Of a DNA stretch of 64,000 nt, positions 1 to 9,678 are shown in pieces. Numbering within the stretch: the stretch's first letter is position 1; each line of letters begins with the position of its first letter. The DNA is taken from NCBI RefSeq assembly GCF_040744945.1, contig NZ_CP160453.1:8184001-8248000 (forward strand). The letters run 5' to 3'. Under the pieces are notes generated by a model. The model saw only the letters and a program-made list of their open reading frames with translations. It searched no databases and was not told where the DNA came from. The position numbers were made by a program, and so were the translations under genes. Source of the DNA: Saccharothrix sp. HUAS TT1 (GTDB taxonomy: Bacteria; Actinomycetota; Actinomycetes; Mycobacteriales; Pseudonocardiaceae).

Positions 1-369
1 CCAGATCACGCCCGCCAGCGGCCACCTGACCAGGATCGAGGCCAGGAACACGCCGCCGTAGACGAGGCTCTGCCAGATGCCGAACAGGAAGAAGCCCTTG
101 GCGTCGCCCGTCCGGTAGGCGATGAACGCGGCGATGCCGACGCCGAAGACCGCCGACACGGCCGGCTGCACGGACCCCTTGCGCATGGCCAGCACGATGC
201 CGATCACGACCGCCGACGCCAGCGCGCTCCAGATCGCGGGCATCAGCCCGGCGAACGCGTTGACCAGCACGAACACCACGACCGGCAGCGAGGAGAAGAC
301 CAGGCCGCTGACGCCGCCCATCTGCTCCAGCATGGTGGGCTGCTTCTCGGACTCGTTCTTCTGGGTCAT
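1..369 (-). CDS. DUF3159 membrane protein (3' part lies off the window)
   Basis: The reading frame starts at an ATG (complement of 367-369) and runs off the left edge, so 123 codons are visible. After a polar head (MTQKNESEKQPTMLEQMGG) come alternating hydrophobic helices, for example VFVLVNAFAGLMPAIWSAL and a later GFFLFGIWQSLVYGGVFLA, the pattern of the DUF3159 multi-pass family. Its start overlaps the stop of the OB-fold gene by four bases (ATGA), so the two are translationally coupled. In Mycobacterium the same pair (Rv2694c-Rv2693c, from memory) precedes the potassium regulators ceoB/ceoC. Molecular function is unknown. Confidence 0.85.
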   Translation of the reverse strand, partial: MTQKNESEKQPTMLEQMGGVSGLVFSSLPVVVFVLVNAFAGLMPAIWSALASAVVIGIVLAMRKGSVQPAVSAVFGVGIAAFIAYRTGDAKGFFLFGIWQSLVYGGVFLASILVRWPLAGVIW

Positions 370-743
370 GAAGCGTTCTGCAGCTCGTAGTAGGGGTTGT
401 AGAGCACCTTGCGCCCGTCGCGCACCGCGATCCGGCCCTTGGCCTTGATCGTGCGCCCCGGCTCGATGCCCGCGATCCGGCGACGTCCCAGCCAGACCAG
501 CGTCACGCCCTCGGTGCCGTCGTACAACTCCGCCTCCAACGTGGCGGCGGCGTCACGCGGGCACAGCTCGACGCTGCGCAGCCTGCCCAACACCGTCACC
601 TCCTGACCGGACTGACAGTCGCACGCGCGGACGGCCCCGACGGCCACGGCTTTTCGGGACAGGTCGTCGGCGTCCAACTCGCTCACGTCGGTGGTCAGCC
701 GACGCACGAGGCGGCGCCAGTAGCCACCCCCAGTACCAGTCAT
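366..743 (-). CDS. OB-fold nucleic-acid-binding-like protein
   Basis: A 125-residue protein starting at the ATG at 743 (MTGTGGGYWRRLVRRLT). The second half reads as an OB-fold beta barrel: QEVTVLGRLRSVELCP, then EAELYDGTEGVTLVWLGRR, then GRTIKAKGRIAVRDGRKVLY. It is the counterpart of mycobacterial Rv2694c. The fold suggests binding of nucleic acid or another oligomer, but no catalytic residues are visible. It overlaps the DUF3159 start by four bases. The long upstream extension of this frame is antisense to the hydrolase gene at 850-1539 and is not coding. Confidence 0.85.
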   Translation of the reverse strand: MTGTGGGYWRRLVRRLTTDVSELDADDLSRKAVAVGAVRACDCQSGQEVTVLGRLRSVELCPRDAAATLEAELYDGTEGVTLVWLGRRRIAGIEPGRTIKAKGRIAVRDGRKVLYNPYYELQNAS

Positions 744-849
744 CCCCGACTCCTGGAAATGCGTGGGGCCTCGACAGCGAAGCCCGTCCAACAGCCAGCG
801 TAACCGGGTGCACCCGGTCGGGTATCCGACTGGGGGAGGATCTGACGTC

Positions 850-1539
850 ATGGAGTCGTCACCCGCCGTTCTGCTGCCGGGCACCGCGTCCGACGAGGTC
901 TTCGTCTCCTCGGTGTTCGCCCGCCCGCTGGCCGGGGCCGGGTTCGACCTGGTGGCGCCCGCGTCCCGGGACGTGGCCGGGCACCTCGCCGCGCTGGACG
1001 CCGCCTGGACCGGGACACCGCTGGTCGTCGGCGGTGTCTCGCTGGGCGCGCAAGTGGCGGCGGCGTGGGCGGTCCGGCACCCCGAGCGGTGCGCGGGCCT
1101 GCTGGTGGCGCTGCCCGCGTGGCACGGCCCGGCGGACGGCGCGCCGGCGGCCCTGGCCGCGCTGGCCAGCGCGGCGGTGGTGGAGTCGGCGGGCGTCGAG
1201 GCCGCGCTGACCGGGGTCGACGGGTGGCTGGGCGATGAGCTGCGACGGGCGTGGCCCCGGTACGGGACGCGGTTGGCGCACGCGCTGCGGGAGGCCGCCG
1301 GGTCGGTGTCGCCGACGCCGGCCGAGCTGGCCGGGCTGGCGGCGCCGGTGGGGGTCGCGGCCTGCACCGACGACCCCATTCACCCGTTGGGTGTAGCCCG
1401 GACGTGGGTCGAGGCGTTGCCTCGTGCCGCTCTGCGCACGACGACGTTGGCGGCGTTGGGCGCGGACCGGGAGTCCCTGGGCCGCGCCGCGCTCACCGCC
1501 TACCTCGAAGCCTCCGGCTCGACGCCCCCAGCGGTCTAG
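850..1539 (+). CDS. Alpha/beta hydrolase-fold protein
   Basis: A 229-residue protein. The ATG at 850 is preceded by GGGGGAGGA about nine bases upstream, which decides the start. The nucleophile elbow is GGVSLGAQVAAAWA (GxSxG with Ser), placed after the strand LVVGG as in alpha/beta hydrolases. CTDDPIHPLGVARTWVEALP near the C-terminus supplies an Asp and a His in the positions expected for the triad. Substrate is unknown. It is the counterpart of mycobacterial Rv2695 and converges on the DUF3710 gene with a four-base overlap of stop codons. Confidence 0.85.
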   Translation: MESSPAVLLPGTASDEVFVSSVFARPLAGAGFDLVAPASRDVAGHLAALDAAWTGTPLVVGGVSLGAQVAAAWAVRHPERCAGLLVALPAWHGPADGAPAALAALASAAVVESAGVEAALTGVDGWLGDELRRAWPRYGTRLAHALREAAGSVSPTPAELAGLAAPVGVAACTDDPIHPLGVARTWVEALPRAALRTTTLAALGADRESLGRAALTAYLEASGSTPPAV

Positions 1540-2165
1540 CCCTGCTGCTGCTGGGCCTGGATGTGCCGGGCGATCGCCTCCGGCAGCTCGATCGGCAGCG
1601 CGGTGCGCACCGGCATCGCCTGCTCGCCGCGCACCACGACCGTGTCCCGCAGCAACGCGTACAGGGCGTCGGTCGCCTTGGCGCTCAGCTCCTCCGTCGG
1701 CGCCGCCGCGATGCCGCGCAGCATCCACCGAGGGCCGTCCACGCCGACCACGCGCAGGTGCACCTCGTTGTTGCGGGCGGTGATCTCCTCGCCCCACTCG
1801 CCGTTCTCCCGCAGGATGCGGAAGCCGTCGGACTTGAACTGGGCGATCATCTCGCCGCTGACCTCCGGCCACAGCCGGTCGGACTTCGGCGCCGCGAACG
1901 CGCTGACGGTGAGCTGGCCGACGGTCGTGAGCAGGTGCACCGCCCGGACCGCGCCCGCCGGGTCCATCTCGACCTGCAGCTGCGCGCCCTCGGGCACGGG
2001 CAGCCGGATCGAACCGAGGTCCAGCCGGTTCAGGCCGTCGGCGGGGGCCTGGGTGGAGTCGAACGGCCCGTCCTCGGCCTCCCCGGCGCCGCCGAACTCG
2101 ACCTCGGGTTGCGCCGTCCCCCGGTTCGCGGAGTGCCTACCGCGCTTGCGGCGCTTTCCGAACAT
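1536..2165 (-). CDS. DUF3710 family protein
   Basis: A 209-residue soluble protein. The ATG at 2165 has GGAGG upstream at good spacing; a GTG at 2174 is too close to that site. The basic head MFGKRRKRGRHS and the later LDLGSIRLPVPEGAQLQVEM are typical of DUF3710. The sequence ends in an AQQQQG tail. It lies five bases after the dut stop, in one transcription unit with dut, as in mycobacteria (Rv2696c beside dut). Biochemical function is unknown. Confidence 0.88.
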   Translation of the reverse strand: MFGKRRKRGRHSANRGTAQPEVEFGGAGEAEDGPFDSTQAPADGLNRLDLGSIRLPVPEGAQLQVEMDPAGAVRAVHLLTTVGQLTVSAFAAPKSDRLWPEVSGEMIAQFKSDGFRILRENGEWGEEITARNNEVHLRVVGVDGPRWMLRGIAAAPTEELSAKATDALYALLRDTVVVRGEQAMPVRTALPIELPEAIARHIQAQQQQG

Positions 2166-2170
2166 CGCCT

Positions 2171-2638
2171 TCACCCCTCCGTCCGGGCGAGCACGTCGTG
2201 CCCGCCTGTAGAGCCGTAGCCGCCCGCGCCCCGCACGGAGTCGGGCAGCTCGTCGACTTCGCGGAACACCGCGTGCTCCACCTTCTGCACCACGAGCTGG
2301 GCGATCCGGTCACCGCGCGACAGCACCACGGGCTCGCGCAGGTCGTGGTTCACCAGGCACACCCTGATCTCGCCCCGGTAGCCCGCGTCGATCGTGCCCG
2401 GCGTGTTGACCACGCTCAGGCCCACGCGCGCGGCGAGGCCGGAACGCGGGTGCACGAACCCCGCGTACCCCTCGGGCAGCGCGATGGCGACGCCCGTCCC
2501 GACCACGGCGCGCTCCCCCGGTTCGATCACCACGTCGGTGGTCGTCACCAGGTCCGCGCCGGCATCACCCGGACGGGCGTAGGCCGGGGGTGGGACGGCA
2601 GGATCGAGCCGGGACAGCAGGACCTCGACGCTGGGCAC
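2171..2638 (-). CDS. dut: Deoxyuridine 5'-triphosphate nucleotidohydrolase (dUTPase)
   Basis: A 155-residue trimeric-type dUTPase, which hydrolyses dUTP to dUMP and pyrophosphate, keeping uracil out of DNA and supplying thymidylate synthesis. All five family motifs are present: [45 protein letters not shown], and the C-terminal ATP-loop-like [13 protein letters not shown]. The start is the GTG at 2638 ([13 protein letters not shown]); the length matches mycobacterial Dut. It is divergent from the DUF3093 gene with only 24 bases between the start codons, so their promoters overlap. Confidence 0.97.
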   Translation of the reverse strand: MPSVEVLLSRLDPAVPPPAYARPGDAGADLVTTTDVVIEPGERAVVGTGVAIALPEGYAGFVHPRSGLAARVGLSVVNTPGTIDAGYRGEIRVCLVNHDLREPVVLSRGDRIAQLVVQKVEHAVFREVDELPDSVRGAGGYGSTGGHDVLARTEG

Positions 2639-2662
2639 GGCGCGCGAGACTACCCTGGTGGC

Positions 2663-3127
2663 GTGAGCGAGAGTGCTGTGACCGCCCCGACCGCGTTCCG
2701 CGAGCGGTTGTACGTGCCCTGGTGGGGTTGGCCGCTGCCGCTGGCCGCGGCCGCGCTGCTGGCCGCCGAGATCCACATGGGCTTCCCCGGCGTGCGGTCG
2801 TGGCTGCCGTACCTCATCACGGTGCCGCTGGCGGCGCTGCTGCTGGTCCGGCTGGGTTCGGTGAAGGTCGAGGTGTCCGGCGGCGAGCTGCGGGTCGGCG
2901 CGGCGCACGTGCCGCTGGACCTGCTCGGCGAGGTCGAGGTGTTCGACGCGAAGTCCAAGCGCAAGGCGATGGGGCCGGACCTGGACCCGATGGCGTACGT
3001 CGCGCACCGGGGCTGGGTCGGGCCGATGGTCCGGGTGCAGCTGCGGGACCCCGCCGACCCGACGCCCTACTGGCTGTTCAGCGTGCGGTCGGCGGAGGAG
3101 CTGGCGGAGCTGCTGCGCGCGCGGTGA
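2663..3127 (+). CDS. DUF3093 membrane protein
   Basis: A 154-residue protein from the GTG at 2663. Two adjacent hydrophobic helices follow the RLYVPWWGW motif ([17 protein letters not shown] and [15 protein letters not shown]). A soluble part then contains [20 protein letters not shown] and ends in [17 protein letters not shown]. This layout is DUF3093 (Rv2698 in M. tuberculosis). It is likely an inner-membrane protein facing the cytoplasm; function unknown. It ends at a terminator shared with the convergent DUF4193 gene. Confidence 0.9.
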   Translation: MSESAVTAPTAFRERLYVPWWGWPLPLAAAALLAAEIHMGFPGVRSWLPYLITVPLAALLLVRLGSVKVEVSGGELRVGAAHVPLDLLGEVEVFDAKSKRKAMGPDLDPMAYVAHRGWVGPMVRVQLRDPADPTPYWLFSVRSAEELAELLRAR

Positions 3128-3180
3128 ATCACCTCATCAGGTGAATCGCGCCGTCCTGGGCGGGGACCGGTCAACGGCGA

Positions 3181-3215
3181 CTGGGCGCCACCCCGGCGGT
3201 GGGGTGAGCGCCCAG
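3181..3215. terminator. Bidirectional hairpin terminator
   Basis: CTGGGCGC at 3181-3188 pairs perfectly with GCGCCCAG at 3208-3215, and an inner CCCC/GGGG extends the stem. It lies between the convergent DUF3093 and DUF4193 genes. A smaller hairpin (TCACCT-CATC-AGGTGA, 3129-3144) directly follows the DUF3093 stop. Neither has a strong T tract. Confidence 0.6.
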
Positions 3216-3273
3216 GTCTGGTCGTAGGTGTGGTCGGTGGATCGGTGTCGGGTCGGCTCGTGCCGGTCGTGCC

Positions 3274-3573
3274 TCAGGCGCAGTCGCGGCAGATGTACTG
3301 GCCGTTGACTTCCTCGGCCAGCCTGCTGCGGTGGTGCACCAGGAAGCACTTGGAGCACGTGAACTCGTCCGCCTGCTTCGGCAGGACCTTGAACGTCAGC
3401 TCCTCACCGGACAGGTCGGCGCCCGGCAGCTCGAAGTTCTCGGCGGTCGCGTCCTCGTCGATGTCGACGACCCCGGACTGCGTTTCATTGCGCCGCGCCT
3501 TCAGCTCCTCGAGGGAGTCCTCAGCGAGTTCGTCCGCCTCGCTGCGACGCGGTGCGTCGTAGTCGGTCGCCAT
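3274..3573 (-). CDS. DUF4193 zinc-ribbon-like protein
   Basis: A 99-residue acidic protein that begins MATDYDAPRRSEADEL. It ends in a four-cysteine zinc ribbon: CSKC at about residues 75-78 and CRDC at the C-terminus, with HH between them. This is the DUF4193 family, near-universal in Actinobacteria (Rv2699c). The ATG at 3573 is preceded by an AAAGAAG ribosome site. Presumably it binds zinc and acts as a regulatory or adaptor protein, but no function is established that I know of. Confidence 0.92.
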   Translation of the reverse strand: MATDYDAPRRSEADELAEDSLEELKARRNETQSGVVDIDEDATAENFELPGADLSGEELTFKVLPKQADEFTCSKCFLVHHRSRLAEEVNGQYICRDCA

Positions 3574-4003
3574 ACTTCTTTCACCCCTGCGGTCAACGGA
3601 GACTGTTCGTGTCGCTGGTTAACGCACCAGCGCCCCTTTTTGTGCCCCCCGTCCCCAGTGACGGAGGTCTCGCTCGTGCTGCCGGGCGCCAACCCCCTGT
3701 TCGTCGACGCTTTCAGGTGTCCGGCGGTGCGCGGAGCGCCGAGAGGGTAGCTCATTGATCGGGGGGTCGTGCAGCGGGTTCCCCCTAATTGAGCAGACGG
3801 GTGACAGGCCCTCCGCACGCTGGCCCGATAGGCTGGGACACGCGTCACCCACCCGGTGCTCCCGTGCTGCGCTGCCCGACCAGGGCGTTGACCGTCCGCG
3901 ACCGGGTGATTGCGGCCCGCTACGCCCCGGCCCGGGGCGCGGGGCCGCGGGACGCGGAATAGCCTGATCACTGTCAGCACTGGGCCAGGGGAGGTCGACG
4001 GAC
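3574..4003. other. Divergent intergenic region (DUF4193 / cei)
   Basis: A 430-base gap between divergent genes. No frame here resembles a protein. It must hold the promoters of DUF4193 and cei. A run CCCCTTTTTGTGCCCCCC at about 3641 is conspicuous, but I see no clear hairpin with it and no RNA gene. Confidence 0.5.
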
Positions 4004-4723
4004 GTGGGACCCGGTACGGGGAGCAGCGGGTCGTCGCGGTACCGGAAGCGGCGGCCGTGGCCGGCGCTCGTGCTGTTCCTGGTGCTCGCCGCGACAGCGG
4101 TGGTGGTCTGGAACCGCGTGTTGTCGGACGAGGGCGACGTGGACGCGGCGATCAGGTGCAACGCGCCCGGCGGGGTGCCGTTGCCCTCGGCGGGCGCTCC
4201 GGTGGCGCCGGCGGCCGAGCCGCAGCCGCGGCTGGGGTCGGTGCTGGGGCACGACGCGCTGGACCGGACCGACCCGGTGCCCGTCGCCCAGGTGCAGTTC
4301 CGCGTGTTCAACGCGAGCACCCAGCGCAACCAGGCGCGGTTCGTCGCGACGACGCTGGAAGAGCTGGGCATGAAGCAGGCCGCGGAGCCGGACAACGACC
4401 CGGTGTACCCGGCGCAGGACATGGGCTGCCGCGGCCAGATCCGGTTCGGCGCGCCCGGCGCCGGCGCGGCGCGGACGTTGAGCCTGGTGGAGCCGTGCCT
4501 GGAGCTGGTGCGCGACGAGCGCCAGGACGCGACGGTGGACGTGGCGATCGGGCAGAAGTTCAGCGAGGTGAAGCCGAACAGCGACGCCCGCAAGGTGCTC
4601 GACCAGCTGGCGGAGTGGGCGGCGCAGCAGCCCGAGCAGCAGGGCGGTCAGGCGGCGGAGGGCTCGACGGCGCTGTCGCTGAACGCCGACCACCTCAAGG
4701 CCGCCCGCGACGTCCGCTGCTGA
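4004..4723 (+). CDS. cei: Envelope integrity protein Cei
   Basis: A 239-residue protein from the GTG at 4004, preceded by GGGGAGG. A basic head (RYRKRRPW) leads into one transmembrane helix at about residues 20-37 (PALVLFLVLAATAVVVW). The rest is extracytoplasmic and includes VQFRVFNASTQRNQARFVAT and an NDPVYPAQDMGCRGQIRFG segment, the LytR_C-like region of Cei. Mycobacterial Cei (Rv2700) is reported to support envelope integrity. The neighbours DUF4193 and suhB are the same as in mycobacteria. The gene ends in a strong nested inverted repeat. Confidence 0.9.
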   Translation: MGPGTGSSGSSRYRKRRPWPALVLFLVLAATAVVVWNRVLSDEGDVDAAIRCNAPGGVPLPSAGAPVAPAAEPQPRLGSVLGHDALDRTDPVPVAQVQFRVFNASTQRNQARFVATTLEELGMKQAAEPDNDPVYPAQDMGCRGQIRFGAPGAGAARTLSLVEPCLELVRDERQDATVDVAIGQKFSEVKPNSDARKVLDQLAEWAAQQPEQQGGQAAEGSTALSLNADHLKAARDVRC

Positions 4724-4730
4724 CCCCCGC

Positions 4731-4859
4731 ACCCGCGCGAGTCGAACGCCCGGCACCCGCGAGTCGAACGCTCAGGACCCCCGAGTTCGTCATTCGGAAT
4801 GACGAACTCGGGGGTCCTGGAGGTTCGACACGCGGGACGCGAACGTTCGACTCGCGGGT
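4731..4859. repeat. Nested inverted-repeat element / terminator between cei and suhB
   Basis: The core is a perfect 22-bp stem, 4773-4794 with 4798-4819, around a 3-base loop, which would form an extremely stable hairpin. Outside it, ACCCGCGAGTCGAACG (4755-4770) is repeated in inverse at 4844-4859. A further diverged copy at about 4731-4749 (CGCGCGAGTCGAACG) matches an inverse at 4822-4835. The element fills the gap between two convergent genes and abuts the suhB stop. It probably acts as a bidirectional terminator. A related but not identical element lies at 31974-32120. Confidence 0.85.
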
Positions 4860-5677
4860 CAGACCTTGGCGAAGCCGCAGTCGACCAGGGCGGTGAAGAG
4901 GGCGTCGGCGATGCCCGGGGCGGCGGCGAAGGTGGCGTCGGCGCCCAGCTCCGGGGCTTCACCCGGCAGGTGGACGACGGCGCCCGCCTCACGGGCCAGC
5001 AGCGCGCCCGCCGCCCAGTCCCACCGGCCCAGGGTGTGCTCGGCGTAGGCGTCCAACCGCCCGGCCGCCACGGCGCACAGGTCCAGCGAGGCCGCACCGG
5101 CCCGCCGCATGTCCCGAACCCTCGTCGCGAGCCCCGCCCACGCCTCCGCCTGGCGCTGCCGGCGCTCCGGTCGGTAGGCGAAGCCGTAACCCAGGAGGGA
5201 CAGGTCCAACCGGGTGGCGTTCGACACCGCGAGCCGCCGGCCGTCCAGCCACGCCCCGCCGCCGCGCGCCGCCGTCCACACCCGGCCGCTCACCGGCTCC
5301 ACCACGGCGCCCGCCACGGACTCGCCGTCGACCTGCGCGGCGACCGAGACGGCGTAGTGCGGGATGTCGTAGAGGTAGTTCACGGTGCCGTCGATCGGGT
5401 CGACGACCCAGGTCAGGCCCTCGACGGCGGCGCTGCCGCCCTCCTCCTCCCCGATCACCGGCTCGCCCGGCCGCAGCTCGGCGAGCCGCCGCCGGACCAG
5501 CTGCTCGGACGCGCGGTCGGCCGCGGTCACCACGTCGGTGGCGCTGCTCTTGGTGTCCACATCGGTCACGGCGGCCGCGCGGGTGGCCACGGCCAGCTCA
5601 CCGGCCTCGCGGGCCACGAGCACGGCGACTTCGACCAATGAGCGGGGATCGAAACGCAACTGTTCCTCCTGCGTCAC
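4859..5677 (-). CDS. suhB: Inositol monophosphatase family protein
   Basis: About 272 residues; a Mg-dependent phosphatase of the inositol monophosphatase fold that hydrolyses myo-inositol phosphate and similar sugar phosphates. The metal-site motifs are all visible: IGEEEGG, WVVDPIDGTVNY, and the C-terminal WDWAAGALLAREAGA. The start is uncertain: GTG at 5677 (VTQEEQLRFDP), a TTG fifteen bases further in with GGAGGA before it, or the upstream GTG at 5722. The position between cei and ppgK is the mycobacterial suhB (Rv2701c) arrangement. It is divergent from ppgK. Confidence 0.92.
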   Translation of the reverse strand: MTQEEQLRFDPRSLVEVAVLVAREAGELAVATRAAAVTDVDTKSSATDVVTAADRASEQLVRRRLAELRPGEPVIGEEEGGSAAVEGLTWVVDPIDGTVNYLYDIPHYAVSVAAQVDGESVAGAVVEPVSGRVWTAARGGGAWLDGRRLAVSNATRLDLSLLGYGFAYRPERRQRQAEAWAGLATRVRDMRRAGAASLDLCAVAAGRLDAYAEHTLGRWDWAAGALLAREAGAVVHLPGEAPELGADATFAAAPGIADALFTALVDCGFAKV

Positions 5678-5754
5678 TCTCACGGGACTATCGGAGAACT
5701 GCAGGCTAATGTCTGCGGCCACGGTTACTGAATCGAGTAGGAAGGGCCACGGGG

Positions 5755-6516
5755 ATGGGCATGACCCGCGGGTTCGGCGTGGACATCGGCGGTTCCGGCA
5801 TCAAGGGCGGGCTCGTGGACCTCGAAGCGGGGGCGCTGGACGGTGAGCGGCTGCGCATCACCACACCCCAGCCGTCGACCCCGGACGCGGTCGCCGACGT
5901 GGTCGCCGAGATCGTCGAGAAGTTCAACTGGGAGGGCCCCGTCGGCGTCACGCTGCCGTGCGTGATCAAGCACGGCGTCTCGCTGTCCGCCGCCAACGTC
6001 GACAAGGCGTGGATCGGCACCGACGCCGCCCAGCTGTTCGCCGACCGCCTCGGCCGGCCCAAGGACCAGGTCGTCGTGCTGAACGACGCCGACGCGGCCG
6101 GGATCGCCGAGATGCGGTTCGGTTCCGGTGTCGACCGGGACGGCCTGGTGGTGCTGCTGACGTTCGGCACCGGCATCGGCAGCGCCCTGTTCCTGGACGG
6201 CAAGCTCGTCCCGAACACCGAGTTCGGCCACCTGGAGGTCGACGGCCACGACGCGGAGAAGCGCGCGGCGGCCTCGGTGAAGGAGGACAAGGGCCTGAGC
6301 TGGGCCGAGTGGACGCCCCGCGTCTCCAGGTACATCTCCGTGCTGGAGAACCTGATCTGGCCCGACCTGGTGATCGCGGGCGGCGGTGTCAGCAAGAAGG
6401 CCGAGAAGTGGCTGCCGCTGCTGGAGGTGCGCACCGAGGTGGTGGCCGCCGCGCTGAAGAACGACGCGGGCATCGTCGGGGCCGCGGTCGCCGCCGCGCA
6501 GGGCCTCCAGCACTGA
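5755..6516 (+). CDS. ppgK: Polyphosphate glucokinase
   Basis: A 253-residue ROK-fold kinase that phosphorylates glucose to glucose-6-phosphate using polyphosphate or ATP. The phosphate-binding [14 protein letters not shown] is near the N-terminus. [11 protein letters not shown] carries the catalytic Asp, [13 protein letters not shown] follows, and [19 protein letters not shown] is the characteristic PpgK segment. It starts at ATG 5755 (or 5761, which has GGGGA just upstream). The sequence closely follows mycobacterial PpgK (Rv2702), and the gene sits directly before sigA as there. Confidence 0.96.
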   Translation: MGMTRGFGVDIGGSGIKGGLVDLEAGALDGERLRITTPQPSTPDAVADVVAEIVEKFNWEGPVGVTLPCVIKHGVSLSAANVDKAWIGTDAAQLFADRLGRPKDQVVVLNDADAAGIAEMRFGSGVDRDGLVVLLTFGTGIGSALFLDGKLVPNTEFGHLEVDGHDAEKRAAASVKEDKGLSWAEWTPRVSRYISVLENLIWPDLVIAGGGVSKKAEKWLPLLEVRTEVVAAALKNDAGIVGAAVAAAQGLQH

Positions 6517-6713
6517 TTTGCGCAGCGTTCCACCTGCGAGAACGCGTGCCGGACCACCTCGGATGACGCCGGGGCGCAACGGCACGCGATTCTCGTCGTT
6601 ACAATGGAACGGTGCCCCGCTGACGAACGATCCGGCGGGGGATCCCCCGTACTCAGGCGACCGAGGTTCGCGCCCTTCGGTCGTCCTTGATCGACAGTCG
6701 CGAAAGGGCGTAC

Positions 6714-8015
<1,302 letters not shown>

Positions 8016-8040
8016 TACCCAGGCTGAAGATCACTCCAGG

Positions 8041-8083
8041 TCAGGGCCCCTCGGCTGAACAGCCGAGGGGCCCTGACTTTTTC
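8041..8083 (+). terminator. Rho-independent terminator of sigA
   Basis: A perfect 16-bp stem (8041-8056 with 8061-8076) around a GAAC loop, followed by CTTTTTC. This is the clearest intrinsic terminator in the window, 25 bases after the sigA stop. Confidence 0.92.
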
Positions 8084-8184
8084 ACCTGGTCAGGTGATGC
8101 CCTTCCTCACTCTCCGTGGTGTCCTGGTAGTGGCGCAGCCGCCGGGGGGCGGCACAGGGGACGCGCCGGCACAGGGGGAACACC

Positions 8185-9678
8185 ATGACTGGAAGCCGCA
8201 CTGAAGCACGCCGTTCGCGCCTGGACGCGCCGGACGCGGTGGACCGGCAGCCGTGGCCGGAGCACGCGAACAACGGCGAGGAGGGCGACTACCCGCACGT
8301 CGCCAACTACGGCAAGGGCCTCCCGCACGACGAGGTCGGCGAGGTCCGGCCGGAGGCGTACAACACGCTGCTGAGGGCGCTGTCCACCGGGCGGCCCGAG
8401 GACTTCGAACGGGTGCCGCTGGGCGGCGAGGTCAAGCTCGTCAACCCGCAGTCCGGGCTCGCGCGCGACGTCGAGGGCCCGCACCCGCGGTCGCTGACCA
8501 TCCCGCCCGCGCCGCGCCTGGACAGCCCGCGCAACTCGGCCGAGGCGGTCGAGCTGTACTGGATGGCGCTGACCAGGGACGTGCCGTTCACCGAGTACGA
8601 CGGGCACCCGCTGATCGCGCGGGCGGCGGCGGAGCTGTCGCGGTTGGGCGACTACCGGGCGCCGAAGGTCGACGGCCTGGTCACGCCGGCCACGATCTTC
8701 CGCGGCGACACCCGCGGCGACCTGCGCGGGCCGTTCCTGTCGCAGTTCCTGCTGCGGGACATCCAGTACGGCACGCTGCGGGTGCCCCAGCTGCACGACA
8801 CCGTGCGGCCGGACTGCGACTACCTGACCGACTTCGACGCGTGGCGCGCCGTGCAGGAGGGCGCCGCGGCGCCCGGCATCGAGCGGGACCACGACAACCG
8901 CCGCTACCCGCGCAACGCCCGCGACCTGACGAACTACGTGCACTTCGACGCGCTGTACGAGGCTTACCTCAACGCCGCGCTGATCCTGCTCGACCTGGGC
9001 GCGCCGTTCGACAACGGCAACCCGTACCGGCACTCGGCCAACCAGGTCGGCTTCGGCACGTACGGCGCGCCGCACCTGCTGTCCCTGGTGACGGAGGTGG
9101 CGACGCGGGCGTTGAAGGCGGCCTGGTTCCAGAAGTGGCACGTGCACCGCAGGTTGCGGCCGGAGGCGTTCGGCGGGCGGGTCCACGCGCACCTGTCCGG
9201 CCTGCGGGACTACGGCATGATCGACCGGGAGGTGCTGGACTCGGAGGCGGTCGAGCTGACCCACGAGCGGCACGGGTCCTACCTGCTGCCGCAGGCGTTC
9301 CCGGAGGGCTCGCCGACGCACCCGTCGTACGGCTCGGGTCACGCGACGGTGGCCGGCGCGTGCGTCACGGTGCTGAAGGCGTGGTTCGACGAGTCGTGGG
9401 TGCTGCCGGACCCGGTGGTGGTCAACGCCGACGGCACCGGCCTGGAGCCGTACGAGGGTGGCGACGTGCTCACCGTGGGTGGCGAGCTGGACAAGGTGGG
9501 CTCGAACATCCCGACCGCCCGGAACATGGCGGGCGTGCACTGGCGGAGCGACTTCACCGAGGCCGTGCTGCTCGGCGAGGCGGTCGGCATCGGGGTGCTG
9601 CGCGACCACGTCCGGGTCAACCACGAGGACGCGTCGTTCGGCCTGACCCGGTTCGACGGGCGGCGGGTCACCATCTGA
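8185..9678 (+). CDS. Vanadium-dependent haloperoxidase family protein
   Basis: A 497-residue protein of the PAP2/vanadium haloperoxidase superfamily; such enzymes use vanadate and H2O2 to oxidise halides. The vanadate-site residues fit: Lys317 and Arg325 in QKWHVHRRLRPE, Ser384-Gly385-His386 in HPSYGSGHAT, and Arg446 with catalytic-type His452 in ARNMAGVHWRSD (R-to-H spacing of six, as in fungal chloroperoxidase). QKWHVHRRLRPEAFGG and PEGSPTHPSYGSGHA look more like the algal bromoperoxidase branch. No signal peptide is visible. It is a single-gene unit after the sigA terminator, with no biosynthetic cluster around it. Halide choice cannot be read from sequence. Confidence 0.9.
   Translation: MTGSRTEARRSRLDAPDAVDRQPWPEHANNGEEGDYPHVANYGKGLPHDEVGEVRPEAYNTLLRALSTGRPEDFERVPLGGEVKLVNPQSGLARDVEGPHPRSLTIPPAPRLDSPRNSAEAVELYWMALTRDVPFTEYDGHPLIARAAAELSRLGDYRAPKVDGLVTPATIFRGDTRGDLRGPFLSQFLLRDIQYGTLRVPQLHDTVRPDCDYLTDFDAWRAVQEGAAAPGIERDHDNRRYPRNARDLTNYVHFDALYEAYLNAALILLDLGAPFDNGNPYRHSANQVGFGTYGAPHLLSLVTEVATRALKAAWFQKWHVHRRLRPEAFGGRVHAHLSGLRDYGMIDREVLDSEAVELTHERHGSYLLPQAFPEGSPTHPSYGSGHATVAGACVTVLKAWFDESWVLPDPVVVNADGTGLEPYEGGDVLTVGGELDKVGSNIPTARNMAGVHWRSDFTEAVLLGEAVGIGVLRDHVRVNHEDASFGLTRFDGRRVTI

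Noticed and set aside
859..1872. Long open frame antisense to the alpha/beta hydrolase and DUF3710 genes
   Set aside because: Arg/Gly/Pro/Ala-rich translation typical of a shadow frame in high-GC DNA; both true genes have good motifs and starts.
2166..2174. GTG at 2174 as the DUF3710 start
   Set aside because: It lies directly against the GGAGG site, leaving no spacing; ATG 2165 is placed correctly.
3619..4593. Minus-strand open frame across the DUF4193-cei gap
   Set aside because: Translation is Ser/Arg/Pro-rich without motifs and runs antisense to cei.
4773..4819. 22-bp hairpin considered as an insertion-sequence end or attachment site
   Set aside because: No transposase or integrase gene nearby and no target duplication visible; a terminator or repeat element is simpler.
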